Both the position numbers and the translations under genes were made by a program. The notes under the pieces were generated by a model, which did no database searches, was not told the origin of the DNA, and saw nothing but the letters and a program-made list of their open reading frames with translations. This document shows, in pieces, positions 1 through 8,109 of a stretch of 64,000 nt of DNA. Source of the stretch: an uncultured Streptomyces sp. (lineage in GTDB: Bacteria; Actinomycetota; Actinomycetes; Streptomycetales; Streptomycetaceae). Each line of letters opens with the position of its first letter. Positions within the stretch are counted from its first letter, which is position 1. The DNA is taken from NCBI RefSeq assembly GCF_947488945.1, contig NZ_CANLBS010000011.1:186001-250000 (forward strand), read 5' to 3'.

Positions 1-756
1 GAGCGGTCGGCCGAGCAGCCCGACCAGGTCGGGGCCGGTGCCGTCGAGGAAGCCGTGCCGGACACTCGTGGCGATCGAGGCGAGCATCGACGGCTGGAAC
101 GGCAGCAAGCCGTCGTCGGCGAGCAACCGCGCCCGGTACTCGCCGAGTCCGATCGTCCGGTGCGTGACGCCGAGACGTCCGGCGACGCCCGCGGCGGTGA
201 TCGGCTCGCCCACCAGGTCGTAGGTCTTGCCGGCGTGGGGCGCCGGGTCGAGGGCGACCACGGCCGCGGCTGCGGCCAGGTCCGCTCGCGCCACCGCGGA
301 GAGGGTGCCGTCCCCGAACGGTGACTCCAGGCCGTCCGGCGTCCAGGTCAGCAGCGCGCCGAACAGTTCGGCGTACAACCCGTTGCGCAGAATCGTCCAT
401 CCGAGACCGCCGGTCCGGACCATCCGCTCCGTGGCCCGGTGCGCGAGCGCGAACCCGAGATGATCGCCCGCGCCGGTCAGGCTGGTGTAGACGACGTGGG
501 AGACGCCGTCGCGAGCCGCGGCATCCAGAACGGCGCGGTGACGTGCGAGGACCCGGTCGTCCTCCGCGTATCCCGCGGAGACGAGAACCAGGGTCGAGAC
601 GCCCGTGAGGTCCAGGCTCGCGGGGTGGTCGAAGTCGAGGTGGCGCCGGCCCTCGGCGGGCGTACGGCTGCCGCCCAGGGCGGGCGCATCGCGCTCGGCC
701 AACGCCCGGAGCGTGAGGGAGGCCAGTTGTCCGTTGGCGCCGGTCACCATGATCAT
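1..756 (-). CDS. NmrA-like / quinone oxidoreductase type 2 (QorB-like) atypical SDR, 3'-truncated by window edge
   Basis: The protein begins MIMVTGANGQLASLTL, an N-terminal Rossmann nucleotide-binding loop (GANGQLA) typical of the NmrA/SDR_a5 group that contains E. coli QorB (YtfG). Such enzymes reduce quinones with NAD(P)H or act as redox sensors. 252 codons are visible and the reading frame is still open at base 1, so the C-terminus lies outside the window. The start at 756 is preceded on the minus strand by GGAG about 9 nt upstream. It is divergent from an HxlR regulator at 843, the same arrangement as ytfG/ytfH in E. coli and qor2/qorR in corynebacteria. Family assignment is firm; the exact substrate is inferred. 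Confidence 0.85.
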   Translation of the reverse strand, partial: MIMVTGANGQLASLTLRALAERDAPALGGSRTPAEGRRHLDFDHPASLDLTGVSTLVLVSAGYAEDDRVLARHRAVLDAAARDGVSHVVYTSLTGAGDHLGFALAHRATERMVRTGGLGWTILRNGLYAELFGALLTWTPDGLESPFGDGTLSAVARADLAAAAAVVALDPAPHAGKTYDLVGEPITAAGVAGRLGVTHRTIGLGEYRARLLADDGLLPFQPSMLASIATSVRHGFLDGTGPDLVGLLGRPL

Positions 757-842
757 GTGTTTCCGTCTCCTGCCGTGGTTCTGTTCAGTAACTACGGTGA
801 GAGCCTGAACCGGCCGTGACGGGTCTACAAGGAGGCACTTTC
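757..842. promoter_or_regulatory. Divergent promoter/operator region between quinone reductase and HxlR regulator
   Basis: This 86-bp gap must hold both promoters. It contains GTTCAGTAACTACGG (784-798), whose core GTAACTAC is a short inverted repeat of the kind bound by HxlR/DUF24 regulators. The HxlR gene has a strong AAGGAGG just upstream of its GTG. That this is the operator is inference from position. Confidence 0.45.
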
Positions 843-1337
843 GTGTCAGTGACGCACACCGGTGTGACCGCCGGAACCGACAGGACCGACGCGGCGGGCG
901 GGACGGCCGGGCCCGCAGGGTCCGCCGGAAGCGACGCGGCCGCCGGGACCGCCGCGCTCGAACCGTGCGGGCGGGCGGACCATCCCGACTGCGGTATCCG
1001 TGACGTCCTCGACCGGGTGGGGGACAAGTGGTCCGTCCTGGTGATCGTGGAACTCGCCAACGGGCCACGGCGCTTCCGCGAGCTCCAGCGCGCTGTCGAG
1101 GGGATCTCGCAGCGCATGCTGACCCTCACGGTGCGCCGGCTGGAACGGGACGGCCTGGTGCTCCGGACCGTGTACCCGACCGTGCCCGCCCAGGTCGACT
1201 ACCGGCTCACCGGGACCGGTGCGAGCCTCACCCATCTCGTCAAGGCGCTCGCCGACTGGTCGTTGGACCACCGGGACGCCATCGCGCACGCCCGGCGGGT
1301 CTACGACGGTGAGCACCCCGACCACGAGATCCGGTGA
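843..1337 (+). CDS. HxlR (DUF24) family transcriptional regulator
   Basis: Winged-helix regulator of 164 aa. The HxlR core starts near residue 50 with CGIRDVLDRVGDKWSVLVIV and includes the characteristic RFRELQRAVEGISQRMLT and the wing region VYPTVPAQVDYRLT. The GTG at 843 is chosen because AAGGAGG lies 6-7 nt before it; an upstream in-frame ATG at 816 has no comparable site. The first ~38 residues are a Gly/Ala/Thr-rich extension unusual for the family. Cys42 and Cys50 lie just before the HTH, where QorR-type regulators carry a redox-sensing cysteine. It probably controls the divergent quinone reductase in response to quinones or electrophiles (inference from the known qorB/qorR pairing). 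Confidence 0.88.
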   Translation: MSVTHTGVTAGTDRTDAAGGTAGPAGSAGSDAAAGTAALEPCGRADHPDCGIRDVLDRVGDKWSVLVIVELANGPRRFRELQRAVEGISQRMLTLTVRRLERDGLVLRTVYPTVPAQVDYRLTGTGASLTHLVKALADWSLDHRDAIAHARRVYDGEHPDHEIR

Positions 1338-1453
1338 ACCCGGCAGGTACCGGCGAACACCCGCGAGCACCGGCGAACCACCTGCGGACACCTGCACGGA
1401 CCCGCCCGCACCGGCCGTGCGCATGCGCTGAGGCCGCGAGTCGGCACGCGCGA

Positions 1454-1496
1454 CGGCGGCGGGGCGGAACGCGTCATGCGTTCCGCCCCGCCGCCG
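1454..1496. terminator. Strong hairpin between convergent HxlR gene and ectD
   Basis: A perfect 19-bp stem (1454-1472 with 1478-1496) closes a 5-nt loop GTCAT. It lies between the HxlR stop (1337) and the ectD stop (1559), so it can serve both converging transcripts. No long T-run follows, as is usual for Streptomyces terminators. Confidence 0.75.
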
Positions 1497-1558
1497 TTCC
1501 ACGCACCGTCGTCCGGGTGTGAGCCGGGGACGCCGGGCTCCGGCGCGTGGTGTCCGTG

Positions 1559-2452
1559 CTACCTCACCGGCGTGAAGTCGCGCGCCCCGATGAACTCGGG
1601 CCGGCGCACCGGGGCCGCGAACGGCTCCTCGGCGGTGTTCTCCACGCTGTTGAAGACGATGAAGACGTTGCTGCGCGGGTACGGGGTGATGTTGTCGCCC
1701 GAGCCGTGCATGGCGTTGCAGTCGAACCAGGTGGCCGAACCGGCGCGCCCGGTGAACAGCTTGATGCCGTGCGCGTCCGCCATCTTCGTCAGCGCCTCGT
1801 CGGACGGAGTGCCCGCGTCCTGCATCTGCAACGACTTCTTGTAGTTGTCCTTGGGCGTCTCGCCGGAGCAGCCGAGGAACGACATGTGCGATCCCGGCAT
1901 GATCATCAGACCGCCGTTGGTGTCGTAGTTCTCGGTCAGCGCGATCGAGACGGAGACGGTGCGCATGTTCGGCAGCCCGTCCTCGGCGTGCCAGGTCTCG
2001 AAGTCCGAGTGCCAGTAGAACCCGGACGCGCCGAACCCCGGCTTCACGTTGATCCGCGACTGGTGGACGTAGACGTCCGAACCGAGGATCTGGCGGGCCC
2101 GGCCCACCACGCGCTCGTCGGAGACCAGGCGGGCGAAGACCTCGCTGATCTTGTGGACCTCGAAGACCGAGCGCACCTTCTGGGACTGCTTCTCGACGAT
2201 GGACCGCTCGTCGGCCCGGACCGCCGGATCGGCGATCAGCCGCTCCAGCTCCCGGTGGTAACCGGCCACCTCGTCGGGGGAGATGAGCTGGTCGACGGTG
2301 AGGAAACCGTCGTGTTCGAACGCCCGCAGGTCGTCGGCCGCGATCGGTCCCGGTGCGCCCGGCGCGGACCAGACGACCGGGTCCTGGCGGGGAGTAATCG
2401 TCTCGGCGGCGCCGCGCGACGGGTACAGATCGGTGCGTGCGTAGGTGGTCAT
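1559..2452 (-). CDS. ectD: Ectoine hydroxylase EctD
   Basis: Fe(II)/2-oxoglutarate-dependent dioxygenase that hydroxylates ectoine to 5-hydroxyectoine in the cytoplasm. The 297 residues match the family length of about 300. The EctD signature WHSDFETWHAEDGLPNMR begins at residue 147 and supplies the iron ligands His148 and Asp150; the third ligand is His249 in CNAMHGSGDN. It is the last gene of ectABCD, starting 6 nt after the ectC stop, and ends before a strong hairpin. The co-substrate and reaction follow from the family; ligand positions are seen directly. Confidence 0.97.
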   Translation of the reverse strand: MTTYARTDLYPSRGAAETITPRQDPVVWSAPGAPGPIAADDLRAFEHDGFLTVDQLISPDEVAGYHRELERLIADPAVRADERSIVEKQSQKVRSVFEVHKISEVFARLVSDERVVGRARQILGSDVYVHQSRINVKPGFGASGFYWHSDFETWHAEDGLPNMRTVSVSIALTENYDTNGGLMIMPGSHMSFLGCSGETPKDNYKKSLQMQDAGTPSDEALTKMADAHGIKLFTGRAGSATWFDCNAMHGSGDNITPYPRSNVFIVFNSVENTAEEPFAAPVRRPEFIGARDFTPVR

Positions 2453-2458
2453 GGGGGT

Positions 2459-2857
2459 TCAGTCCTCCTCGGTCAGCAGCGGGTAGACGCCGTTCTCGTC
2501 GTGGTCCTCCCGTCCGGTGACCGGAGGGTTGAAGACGCAGACGCAGTGGAAGTCGCTCTTCGGCCGGAGCGTGTGGTGCTCGTGGCCGTCGAGCAGGTAC
2601 ATGGTTCCCGGCGTGATCCAGTGCTTCTCGCCGGTGTCGTCGTTGGTGAGTTCGGCCTCGCCCTTGGTGCACAGGACCGCTTCGATGTGGTTCGCGTACC
2701 ACATCGACGTCTCGGTGCCCGCGTAGAGGATGGTCTCGTGGAGCGAGAAGCCGACCTTCTCCTTGGCCAGCACGATGCGCTTGCTCTCCCACGTACCCGT
2801 GGCGGCCTTCACGTGCCGGTCGGTGTTCTCGATGTCGCTGAAGGATCGGACGATCAC
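2459..2857 (-). CDS. ectC: L-ectoine synthase EctC
   Basis: Cupin-fold, metal-dependent cyclase that closes N-gamma-acetyl-diaminobutyrate to ectoine with loss of water. It has 132 aa, the standard length. With a constant offset of two residues it keeps the positions described for Paenibacillus lautus EctC: Trp23, Tyr54, His57, the metal ligands Glu59, Tyr87 and His95, inside NHIEAVLCTKG and MYLLDGHEHH. It sits between ectB (about 110 nt upstream) and ectD (6 nt downstream), so it is part of one ectABCD transcription unit. Confidence 0.97.
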   Translation of the reverse strand: MIVRSFSDIENTDRHVKAATGTWESKRIVLAKEKVGFSLHETILYAGTETSMWYANHIEAVLCTKGEAELTNDDTGEKHWITPGTMYLLDGHEHHTLRPKSDFHCVCVFNPPVTGREDHDENGVYPLLTEED

Positions 2858-2965
2858 GGTGGGGTGCAGCCTCTCTCTGTACGGTGTGTGTCCCGCCTGC
2901 CCCGGCGCGGCCGGGGCAGACCCCCGGCGGACGACCGGATTCCGGTTCGTCCGCCGGGCGGTGGG

Positions 2966-4228
2966 TCAGGCGGTCTCGCGGACGGCGCGGGCCAGCGTGC
3001 GCAGGCCCTCGTCCAGTTCTTCGGGGGTGATGGTCAGCGGGGGCAGCAGCTTGACGACCTCGCTCTGCGGCCCGGAGGTCTCCAGCAGCAGGCCCAGCTC
3101 GAACGCGCGGGCGCAGACCGCCGAGGCGCGCGCCGGGTCGGTGAACTCCATGCCCCAGACCAGGCCGCGGCCGCGGAACTGCGCGGTCGCCTCCTCGCCG
3201 CAGATCGCCAGCAGGGTCTGCTCCACCTGCTCGCCGCGGGCCCGGGTCTGCTTCTCCATGTGGCCGTCGGCCCAGAAGGCGTCGAGCGCGGCGGCTGCCG
3301 TGACGAACGCCGGGTTGTTGCCGCGGAAGGTGCCGTTGTGCTCACCCGGCTCCCAGATGTCCAGCTCCGGCTTGAACAGGCAGAGCGACATGGGCAGTCC
3401 GTAGCCGCTGATGGACTTCGACAGGGTGACGATGTCCGGCACGATGCCGGCCTCCTCGAAGGAGAAGAAGCCGCCGGTGCGGCCGCAGCCCATCTGGATG
3501 TCGTCGACGATCAGCAGCATGTCCTGGCGGTGGCAGAGCTCCTGCAGCGCGCGCAGCCACTCCGCGCGGGCCACGTTGATGCCGCCCTCGCCCTGTACGG
3601 TCTCCACGATCACGGCGGCGGGCTTGTTCAGCCCGGAGCCCTGGTCCTCCAGCAGCCGCTCGAACCAGAGGAAGTCCGGGACCTGCCCGTCGAAGTAGTT
3701 GTCGAACGGCATCGGCGTGCCGTGCACCAGCGGGATGCCGGCCCCGGCGCGCTTGAACGCGTTGCCGGTGACGGCGAGCGAGCCCAGCGACATGCCGTGG
3801 AAGGCGTTGGTGAAGGAGACCACGGACTCACGGCCCTTCACCTTGCGGGCCAGCTTCAACGCGGACTCGACCGCGTTGGTGCCGGTCGGGCCCGGGAACA
3901 TCACCTTGTACGGCAGGTCGCGCGGGCGCAGGATCACGTTCTGGAACGTCTCCAGGAAGGCGCGCTTGGCGGTCGTCGCCATGTCGAGGCCGTGGGTGAT
4001 CCCGTCGCGCTCGATGTAGTCGAGCAGCGCCCGTTTCAGCACGGGGTTGTTGTGCCCGTAGTTGAGCGAGCCGGCGCCGGCGAAGAAGTCGAGGTAGGTG
4101 TGGCCGTCCTCGTCGGTCAGCCGGGCGCCCTGCGCGCGGTCGAACACGGCGGGCCAGCCCCGGCAGTAGCTCCGGACCTCGGACTCCAGGGTCTCGAAGA
4201 CGGACAGGGCGGGCGGGGTGATGGTCAC
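2966..4228 (-). CDS. ectB: Diaminobutyrate-2-oxoglutarate transaminase EctB
   Basis: Class III PLP aminotransferase converting L-aspartate beta-semialdehyde plus glutamate to L-2,4-diaminobutyrate, the entry step of ectoine synthesis. From the GTG at 4228 (AGGAG 7 nt upstream) the protein is 420 aa, the family length; the open frame continues upstream but those residues are not EctB-like. The PLP-binding region is VDDIQMGCGRTGGFFSF (Asp242/243) and the Schiff-base lysine is Lys271 in LSKSISGYGLP. Other family marks are FFAGAGSLNYGHNNP and FPGPTGTNAVESALK. A gap of about 208 nt separates it from ectA, longer than the other gaps in this operon. Confidence 0.97.
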   Translation of the reverse strand: MTITPPALSVFETLESEVRSYCRGWPAVFDRAQGARLTDEDGHTYLDFFAGAGSLNYGHNNPVLKRALLDYIERDGITHGLDMATTAKRAFLETFQNVILRPRDLPYKVMFPGPTGTNAVESALKLARKVKGRESVVSFTNAFHGMSLGSLAVTGNAFKRAGAGIPLVHGTPMPFDNYFDGQVPDFLWFERLLEDQGSGLNKPAAVIVETVQGEGGINVARAEWLRALQELCHRQDMLLIVDDIQMGCGRTGGFFSFEEAGIVPDIVTLSKSISGYGLPMSLCLFKPELDIWEPGEHNGTFRGNNPAFVTAAAALDAFWADGHMEKQTRARGEQVEQTLLAICGEEATAQFRGRGLVWGMEFTDPARASAVCARAFELGLLLETSGPQSEVVKLLPPLTITPEELDEGLRTLARAVRETA

Positions 4229-4378
4229 AGCGGTTCTCCTGCTTCCAGTGGGGTCCGCACGGACGAGGAGATACGGCCGTCGTCCGGTGCGTGGCTGCGT
4301 GCGGGGGATTCTGCGGTGTACGGGATGCGTGCGCGACGGACGCGTACGCGCGCGGGGTACCGGTCGCCGCGGGACCGG

Positions 4379-4421
4379 CCCCGGCAAGCCGGGGGAGTGG
4401 CGCGGGCGGCACTGCCCGCGC
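4379..4421 (-). other. Two short hairpins in the ectA-ectB intercistronic gap
   Basis: Within the 208-nt gap are CCCCGGC-AA-GCCGGGG (4379-4394) and an 8-bp stem GCGCGGGC/GCCCGCGC (4400-4421). They could be RNA-processing or attenuation structures inside the operon, or simply G+C-rich noise. No gene is evident in the gap. Confidence 0.3.
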
Positions 4422-4436
4422 GGCGGCCGCCGCGCC

Positions 4437-4967
4437 TCAGGCGCCGAACGGGCCGATGCGGTACAGGACCTCGGGCAGGTGCGCGTCCTCGGGGAACAGG
4501 TCCCCGTCGAAGAGCACCTCGCGCTCCACGGCCACGTCGTGCCGCTGGGCGTAGGAGGTGAACAGCCGGTTGGACGCGGTGTTGTCCGGGGTGATCGTCG
4601 TCTCCACCGAACGGAGACCCTGACCGGCCGCGACCCGCTCGGTGAGCGCGTCCAGCAGCCGGGCCGCGAGCCCTTCGCCCCGGTGGGCGTCGTCGACCGC
4701 CACCTGCCAGACCACCAGGGTCTGCGGGCGCTCGGGACGTACGTAGCCGGTGACGAAGGCGATCGGCTCGCCGTGCTCGTCGCGGGCCACCACGGAGGTC
4801 GCGGCGAAGTCCCGGCACCACAGCAGGTAGCTGTACGAGGAGTTCAGGTCCAGGACCTTCGAGTTGCGGGCGATACGCCAGATCGCGGCTCCGTCCTCCA
4901 CTCGCGGGGCTTCGATCGTCAGCAATTCATTTCGGGCTCGGGCACATTCTGCGGGTGCGGCGGTCAT
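4437..4967 (-). CDS. ectA: L-2,4-diaminobutyric acid acetyltransferase EctA
   Basis: GNAT-fold enzyme that acetylates the gamma-amino group of diaminobutyrate with acetyl-CoA. EctA marks are NSKVLDLNSSYSYLLWCRDF, VTGYVRPERPQTLVVWQVAV, the acetyl-CoA loop HRGEGLAARLLDAL and TITPDNTASNRLF. I place the start at ATG 4967 (MTAAPAECAR), giving 176 aa; an in-frame ATG at 5003 would add 12 residues. Neither start has a clear Shine-Dalgarno sequence, so the choice is uncertain. It is the first gene of ectABCD. Confidence 0.93.
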   Translation of the reverse strand: MTAAPAECARARNELLTIEAPRVEDGAAIWRIARNSKVLDLNSSYSYLLWCRDFAATSVVARDEHGEPIAFVTGYVRPERPQTLVVWQVAVDDAHRGEGLAARLLDALTERVAAGQGLRSVETTITPDNTASNRLFTSYAQRHDVAVEREVLFDGDLFPEDAHLPEVLYRIGPFGA

Positions 4968-5238
4968 GCGGATGAATTTACCCAGCAAATTTCTGAATTG
5001 CATGGGGGGAAGGGGTTGGGTCGTGCGGGGCCGCGTGTTATCACGCGGGCGCGGGCCCTGCGGGCAAGGTGGAGATCTGTTGGCTTATGTCCTGGATTTA
5101 TCTGGCATAACGACGGACGTGTGGAGTCGGTCACATGGCTGTAACCTGCCCGGATGATGTTCGCCAAATACTCGAACCGCGCAGAACGGACAGCTTCGCA
5201 CTTGTTTGTTTAAGGCTGTGGGGTCCGGGCATAAGAAG
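4968..5238 (-). promoter_or_regulatory. ectA upstream region, presumed ectABCD promoter
   Basis: This stretch is more A+T-rich than its surroundings (for example around 4975-5000 and 5085-5110), as expected for a promoter region in this genome. It separates ectA from the terminator of the upstream aminotransferase gene. No convincing small gene is present, and I could not assign the -35 and -10 boxes with confidence. Confidence 0.45.
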
Positions 5239-5274
5239 TGCGGGAAGCTGCTTTCGATAAAGCAGCTTCCCGCA
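5239..5274 (-). terminator. Terminator of the class V aminotransferase gene
   Basis: A perfect 16-bp stem (5239-5254 with 5259-5274) around the loop CGAT. It lies about 75 nt beyond the stop of the minus-strand gene at 5351 and is followed on the minus strand by a pyrimidine-rich CTTCTTATG tract, so it insulates ectABCD from upstream transcription. Confidence 0.75.
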
Positions 5275-5350
5275 TTCTTTGCATTTCTCCGGACGGGCGT
5301 TTTCGATAACCCTGTTCGGGCTGTCCGGCAACGCCGTCCGGGCTCTTCGA

Positions 5351-6454
5351 TCAGCTCGGCCAGGTTTCCAGGACGGCCGCGCGGGCAGCCTCCGGATCGA
5401 CCGTCCGGCCCGTCGCCGCCAGCGCCGAACCCAGCGCCGCGAGCGAGGAGAGCACCGCGCCCCGCGTGGCGTCGACGCCGTAGTGGTTGACCCGGATCAT
5501 CTCCTTGGACAGCGCCCCGCCGCCCGCGATCAGCGGCAGCGTCGGGTCCGCCGCGAGCGCCCGCGCGACCAGCTCGGCGGCGTCCACCCCGGCGGGCGCG
5601 CGCAGCGTCGTGGCGACCGGAGCCGCGTCCCGCGCCTCGTGCACGTACGGCGTCAGCTCCGCGCCGAGCGCCACCGCGCCCGCACGGGTCGCCGCCGCGG
5701 CGGCGGCGTGCCGCGCCATCAGCGGTTCCAGCCCTTCCGCCTCGATGCGCTCCACGCACGCCTCCAGCGCCAGCATCTCCAACTGCGCGGGAGCGTGCAG
5801 CAGTGCCTTGCGGCCGCCGTCGATCCACCGCTGCTTCCAGTCGAGCAGGGACAGATAGGAGTGGCGCGGCGCGTGCGGGTTGGCCGCGATGCGCTCCCAG
5901 GCCCGGTCCGACACGGAGACGGCCGAGACGCCCGCCGGCCCGCCCATCGCCTTCTGCGCGCCGATCACGCACAGGTCGACGCCCCAGGCGTCCGGCAGCA
6001 GCGGCTCGGCGCCCACCGAGGCCACCGCGTCCAGCATGAACAGCGCCCCGTGCGCCCGGACCACCTCGCCGATCCCGGCCACCGGGTTGGTGTTGCCGGT
6101 CGCCGCCTCGGCGTGCACCAGCGACACGAAGTCGATCTCCGGGTGCTCGGCGAGCGCCCGTGCCACCTGCTCCGCCGTGACCGCCGAGTGGTACGGCACC
6201 GCCAGGTCGTGCACCTGGGCCCCGCAGTCCCGCAGCCAGTCGCCGAAGGTCTGCCCGTACGGGCCGGTGATGACGTTGAGGGCGACGGTGCCGGGACCGG
6301 CGGCGCCCCGGATGCAGCCCTCCAGCGGCAGCAGGGCCTCGCCCTGCATGATGACGACGTCCTGCTCGGTGGCGAGAAGACGTGCCACCCGCCCCTCGAT
6401 GGCCGCGAAATGCGCGGCGGTGAGCGGGGTGAGGTCCAGGAAGGGGTGCGTCAC
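5351..6454 (-). CDS. Class V PLP-dependent aminotransferase (alanine-glyoxylate / serine-pyruvate type)
   Basis: Fold-type I aminotransferase of 367 aa. The PLP aspartate is in MLDAVASVGAE (Asp142) and the Schiff-base lysine is Lys168 in CVIGAQKAMGGPAG, the pattern of the alanine-glyoxylate / serine-pyruvate branch; HAEAATGNTNP (from about 114) is the conserved substrate/PLP loop. The GTG at 6454 is used because the sequence becomes family-like there (MTHPFLDLTPLTAAHF). It is divergent from the amidohydrolase at 6662. The real amino donor and acceptor cannot be read from sequence. Confidence 0.88.
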   Translation of the reverse strand: MTHPFLDLTPLTAAHFAAIEGRVARLLATEQDVVIMQGEALLPLEGCIRGAAGPGTVALNVITGPYGQTFGDWLRDCGAQVHDLAVPYHSAVTAEQVARALAEHPEIDFVSLVHAEAATGNTNPVAGIGEVVRAHGALFMLDAVASVGAEPLLPDAWGVDLCVIGAQKAMGGPAGVSAVSVSDRAWERIAANPHAPRHSYLSLLDWKQRWIDGGRKALLHAPAQLEMLALEACVERIEAEGLEPLMARHAAAAAATRAGAVALGAELTPYVHEARDAAPVATTLRAPAGVDAAELVARALAADPTLPLIAGGGALSKEMIRVNHYGVDATRGAVLSSLAALGSALAATGRTVDPEAARAAVLETWPS

Positions 6455-6661
6455 GGTGGTGCTCTCTTCGGGTCGGCCGGTGCTTCCGTGCACGGAACGG
6501 TGCACCGTCGAGGGTACGGGCTGCCCCTCCGGCGGACCCCGCGCAGGGCCCGGTGCGGGGTCGGGTACAGGGCCGGGGCGAGGGACCCGGTGCAGGAGCG
6601 TCCCGCGCCCGCGGGCCGGGCCCGTCCGCGCGCTCCGGACGCCCCTCGTACAGTGCCGGGC

Positions 6662-7765
6662 ATGAGTGAGCACGGAGAGCCGAGGGTGCTGCGGGTGACG
6701 GGACGGGTGCTCGTCGGCCCGGACGAGGTCCTGGACGAGATCTGGTCGGTGGACGGCCGGATCGTGTACGACCGGCCGCCGGGCGCCGACCGGGCGCAGA
6801 CGGTGCGCGGCTGGGTCCTGCCGGGGCTGGTGGACGCCCACTGCCACGTGGGCCTCGACCGGCACGGACCGGTGGACGCCGCGACCGCCGAGAAGCAGGC
6901 GCTCACCGACCGGGAGGCCGGCACCCTGCTCATCCGGGACGCCGGCTCGCCCTCCGACACCCGCTGGATCGACGACCGCGAAGAACTGCCCAAGATCATC
7001 AGGGCGGGTCGGCACATCGCCAGGACCCGGCGTTACATCCGCAACTACGCCCACGAGATCGAGCCCGGGGACCTCGTCGCGTACGTGGCGCGGGAGGCCC
7101 GTCGCGGCGACGGCTGGGTGAAGCTGGTCGGCGACTGGATCGACCGGGAGGCGGGGGACCTGGCGGCCTGCTGGCCGCGCGGCGAGGTCGAGGCGGCCAT
7201 CGCGCAGGCCCACCGGCTGGGCGCCCGCGTCACGGCCCACTGCTTCGCCGAGGAGTCGCTGCGCGACCTGGTGGAGGCGGGCATCGACTGCGTCGAGCAC
7301 GCCACCGGACTCACCGAGGAGACCATTCCGCTCTTCGCGGAGCGCGGCGTCGCCATCGTGCCGACGCTGGTCAACATCGCGACCTTCCCGGAGATGGCGG
7401 CCGGCGGCGAGGCGAAGTTCCCCCGCTGGTCCGCCCACATGCGCCGGCTGCACGCACGCCGCTACGACACCGTGCGCGCGGCGTACGACGCCGGCATCCC
7501 GGTGTACGTCGGCACCGACGCGGGCGGGTCGCTCCCCCACGGCCTGGTCGCGGGGGAGGTGGCCGAGCTGGTCAAGGCCGGCATCCCGCCCCTGGACGCG
7601 CTCGCCGCGACGACCTGGCAGGCCCGCCGCTGGCTCGGCCGTTCCGGCCTGGACGAGGGCGCCCCCGCGGACCTGGTCGTCTACGACGAGGACCCGCGCG
7701 CCGACGTACGCGTCCTGGCGGCGCCCCGGCACGTGGTGCTGAACGGGCGCGTGATCGGCACGTGA
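6662..7765 (+). CDS. Amidohydrolase family protein (imidazolonepropionase / prolidase-like)
   Basis: Metal-dependent TIM-barrel hydrolase of 367 aa. The binuclear metal signature is complete: HxH at His60/His62 (GLVDAHCHVG), a candidate bridging Lys154 (GWVKLVGDW), His193 (TAHCF), His213 (VEHATG) and Asp286 (VGTDAGGS). The C-terminal DEGAPADLVVYDEDP is the usual small beta-sandwich domain that closes these enzymes. The ATG at 6662 follows a 207-nt intergenic gap shared with the divergent aminotransferase. The substrate is unknown; cyclic amide or dipeptide hydrolysis is typical of the branch. Confidence 0.85.
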   Translation: MSEHGEPRVLRVTGRVLVGPDEVLDEIWSVDGRIVYDRPPGADRAQTVRGWVLPGLVDAHCHVGLDRHGPVDAATAEKQALTDREAGTLLIRDAGSPSDTRWIDDREELPKIIRAGRHIARTRRYIRNYAHEIEPGDLVAYVAREARRGDGWVKLVGDWIDREAGDLAACWPRGEVEAAIAQAHRLGARVTAHCFAEESLRDLVEAGIDCVEHATGLTEETIPLFAERGVAIVPTLVNIATFPEMAAGGEAKFPRWSAHMRRLHARRYDTVRAAYDAGIPVYVGTDAGGSLPHGLVAGEVAELVKAGIPPLDALAATTWQARRWLGRSGLDEGAPADLVVYDEDPRADVRVLAAPRHVVLNGRVIGT

Positions 7766-8109
7766 CCGGCTGGGTGGTGGCGGGCGGGCGATCCCTCCCG
7801 AGTCGTGCGGTTGACAGCCAGTGTCTTGGGCGGGCCGCCCTCGTTGTTCTCCGTCCACCCGGCACCGATTCGCAGCGCTCCGGCCCCCGCACCGCCTCAA
7901 ACGTGCGAAACGGGTGGCGTGGGGGAACGGACGTGCCGAAAGATTCGAATACGTAGGCTAAAACCCCTCTTTGGGGTGAACTCACTCCAGGTATAAGTCA
8001 GTTCACTCGGAGTGCGTAAAGATTCACGGAGTCGAGGCCACCGGCGCACGCGATGTCCCCCATGGGACGGCGCCGTTGGCTCCATGTCTCCTGTGGGGGT
8101 TCCACCATC
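7766..8109 (+). promoter_or_regulatory. Promoter region of the LAETG surface protein, with nested inverted repeats and a BldD-like box
   Basis: This 344-nt gap holds no gene I can support. It has a short hairpin ACCCC-TCTTT-GGGGT (7963-7977), an inverted repeat GTGAACT (7976-7982) / AGTTCAC (8000-8006), and the palindrome CACTCGGAGTG in TCACTCGGAGTGC (about 8003-8015). The last resembles the developmental repressor BldD consensus (TNACNCWGNGTNA) with two mismatches. Function is inferred from pattern only. Confidence 0.35.

Noticed and set aside
1547..4561. A 1004-codon open frame on the plus strand across the ectoine genes
   Set aside because: It is antisense to ectB, ectC and ectD and has the Arg/Val/Gly-rich composition of a shadow frame in G+C-rich DNA; the minus-strand proteins are unmistakable.
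5085..5331. Short minus-strand ORFs upstream of ectA
   Set aside because: They run across the aminotransferase terminator and the presumed ectA promoter, with atypical codon use for this genome.
5279..7765. An 828-codon plus-strand frame ending in the amidohydrolase
   Set aside because: Residues before ATG 6662 are antisense to the aminotransferase gene; the amidohydrolase fold starts at MSEHGEPRVL.
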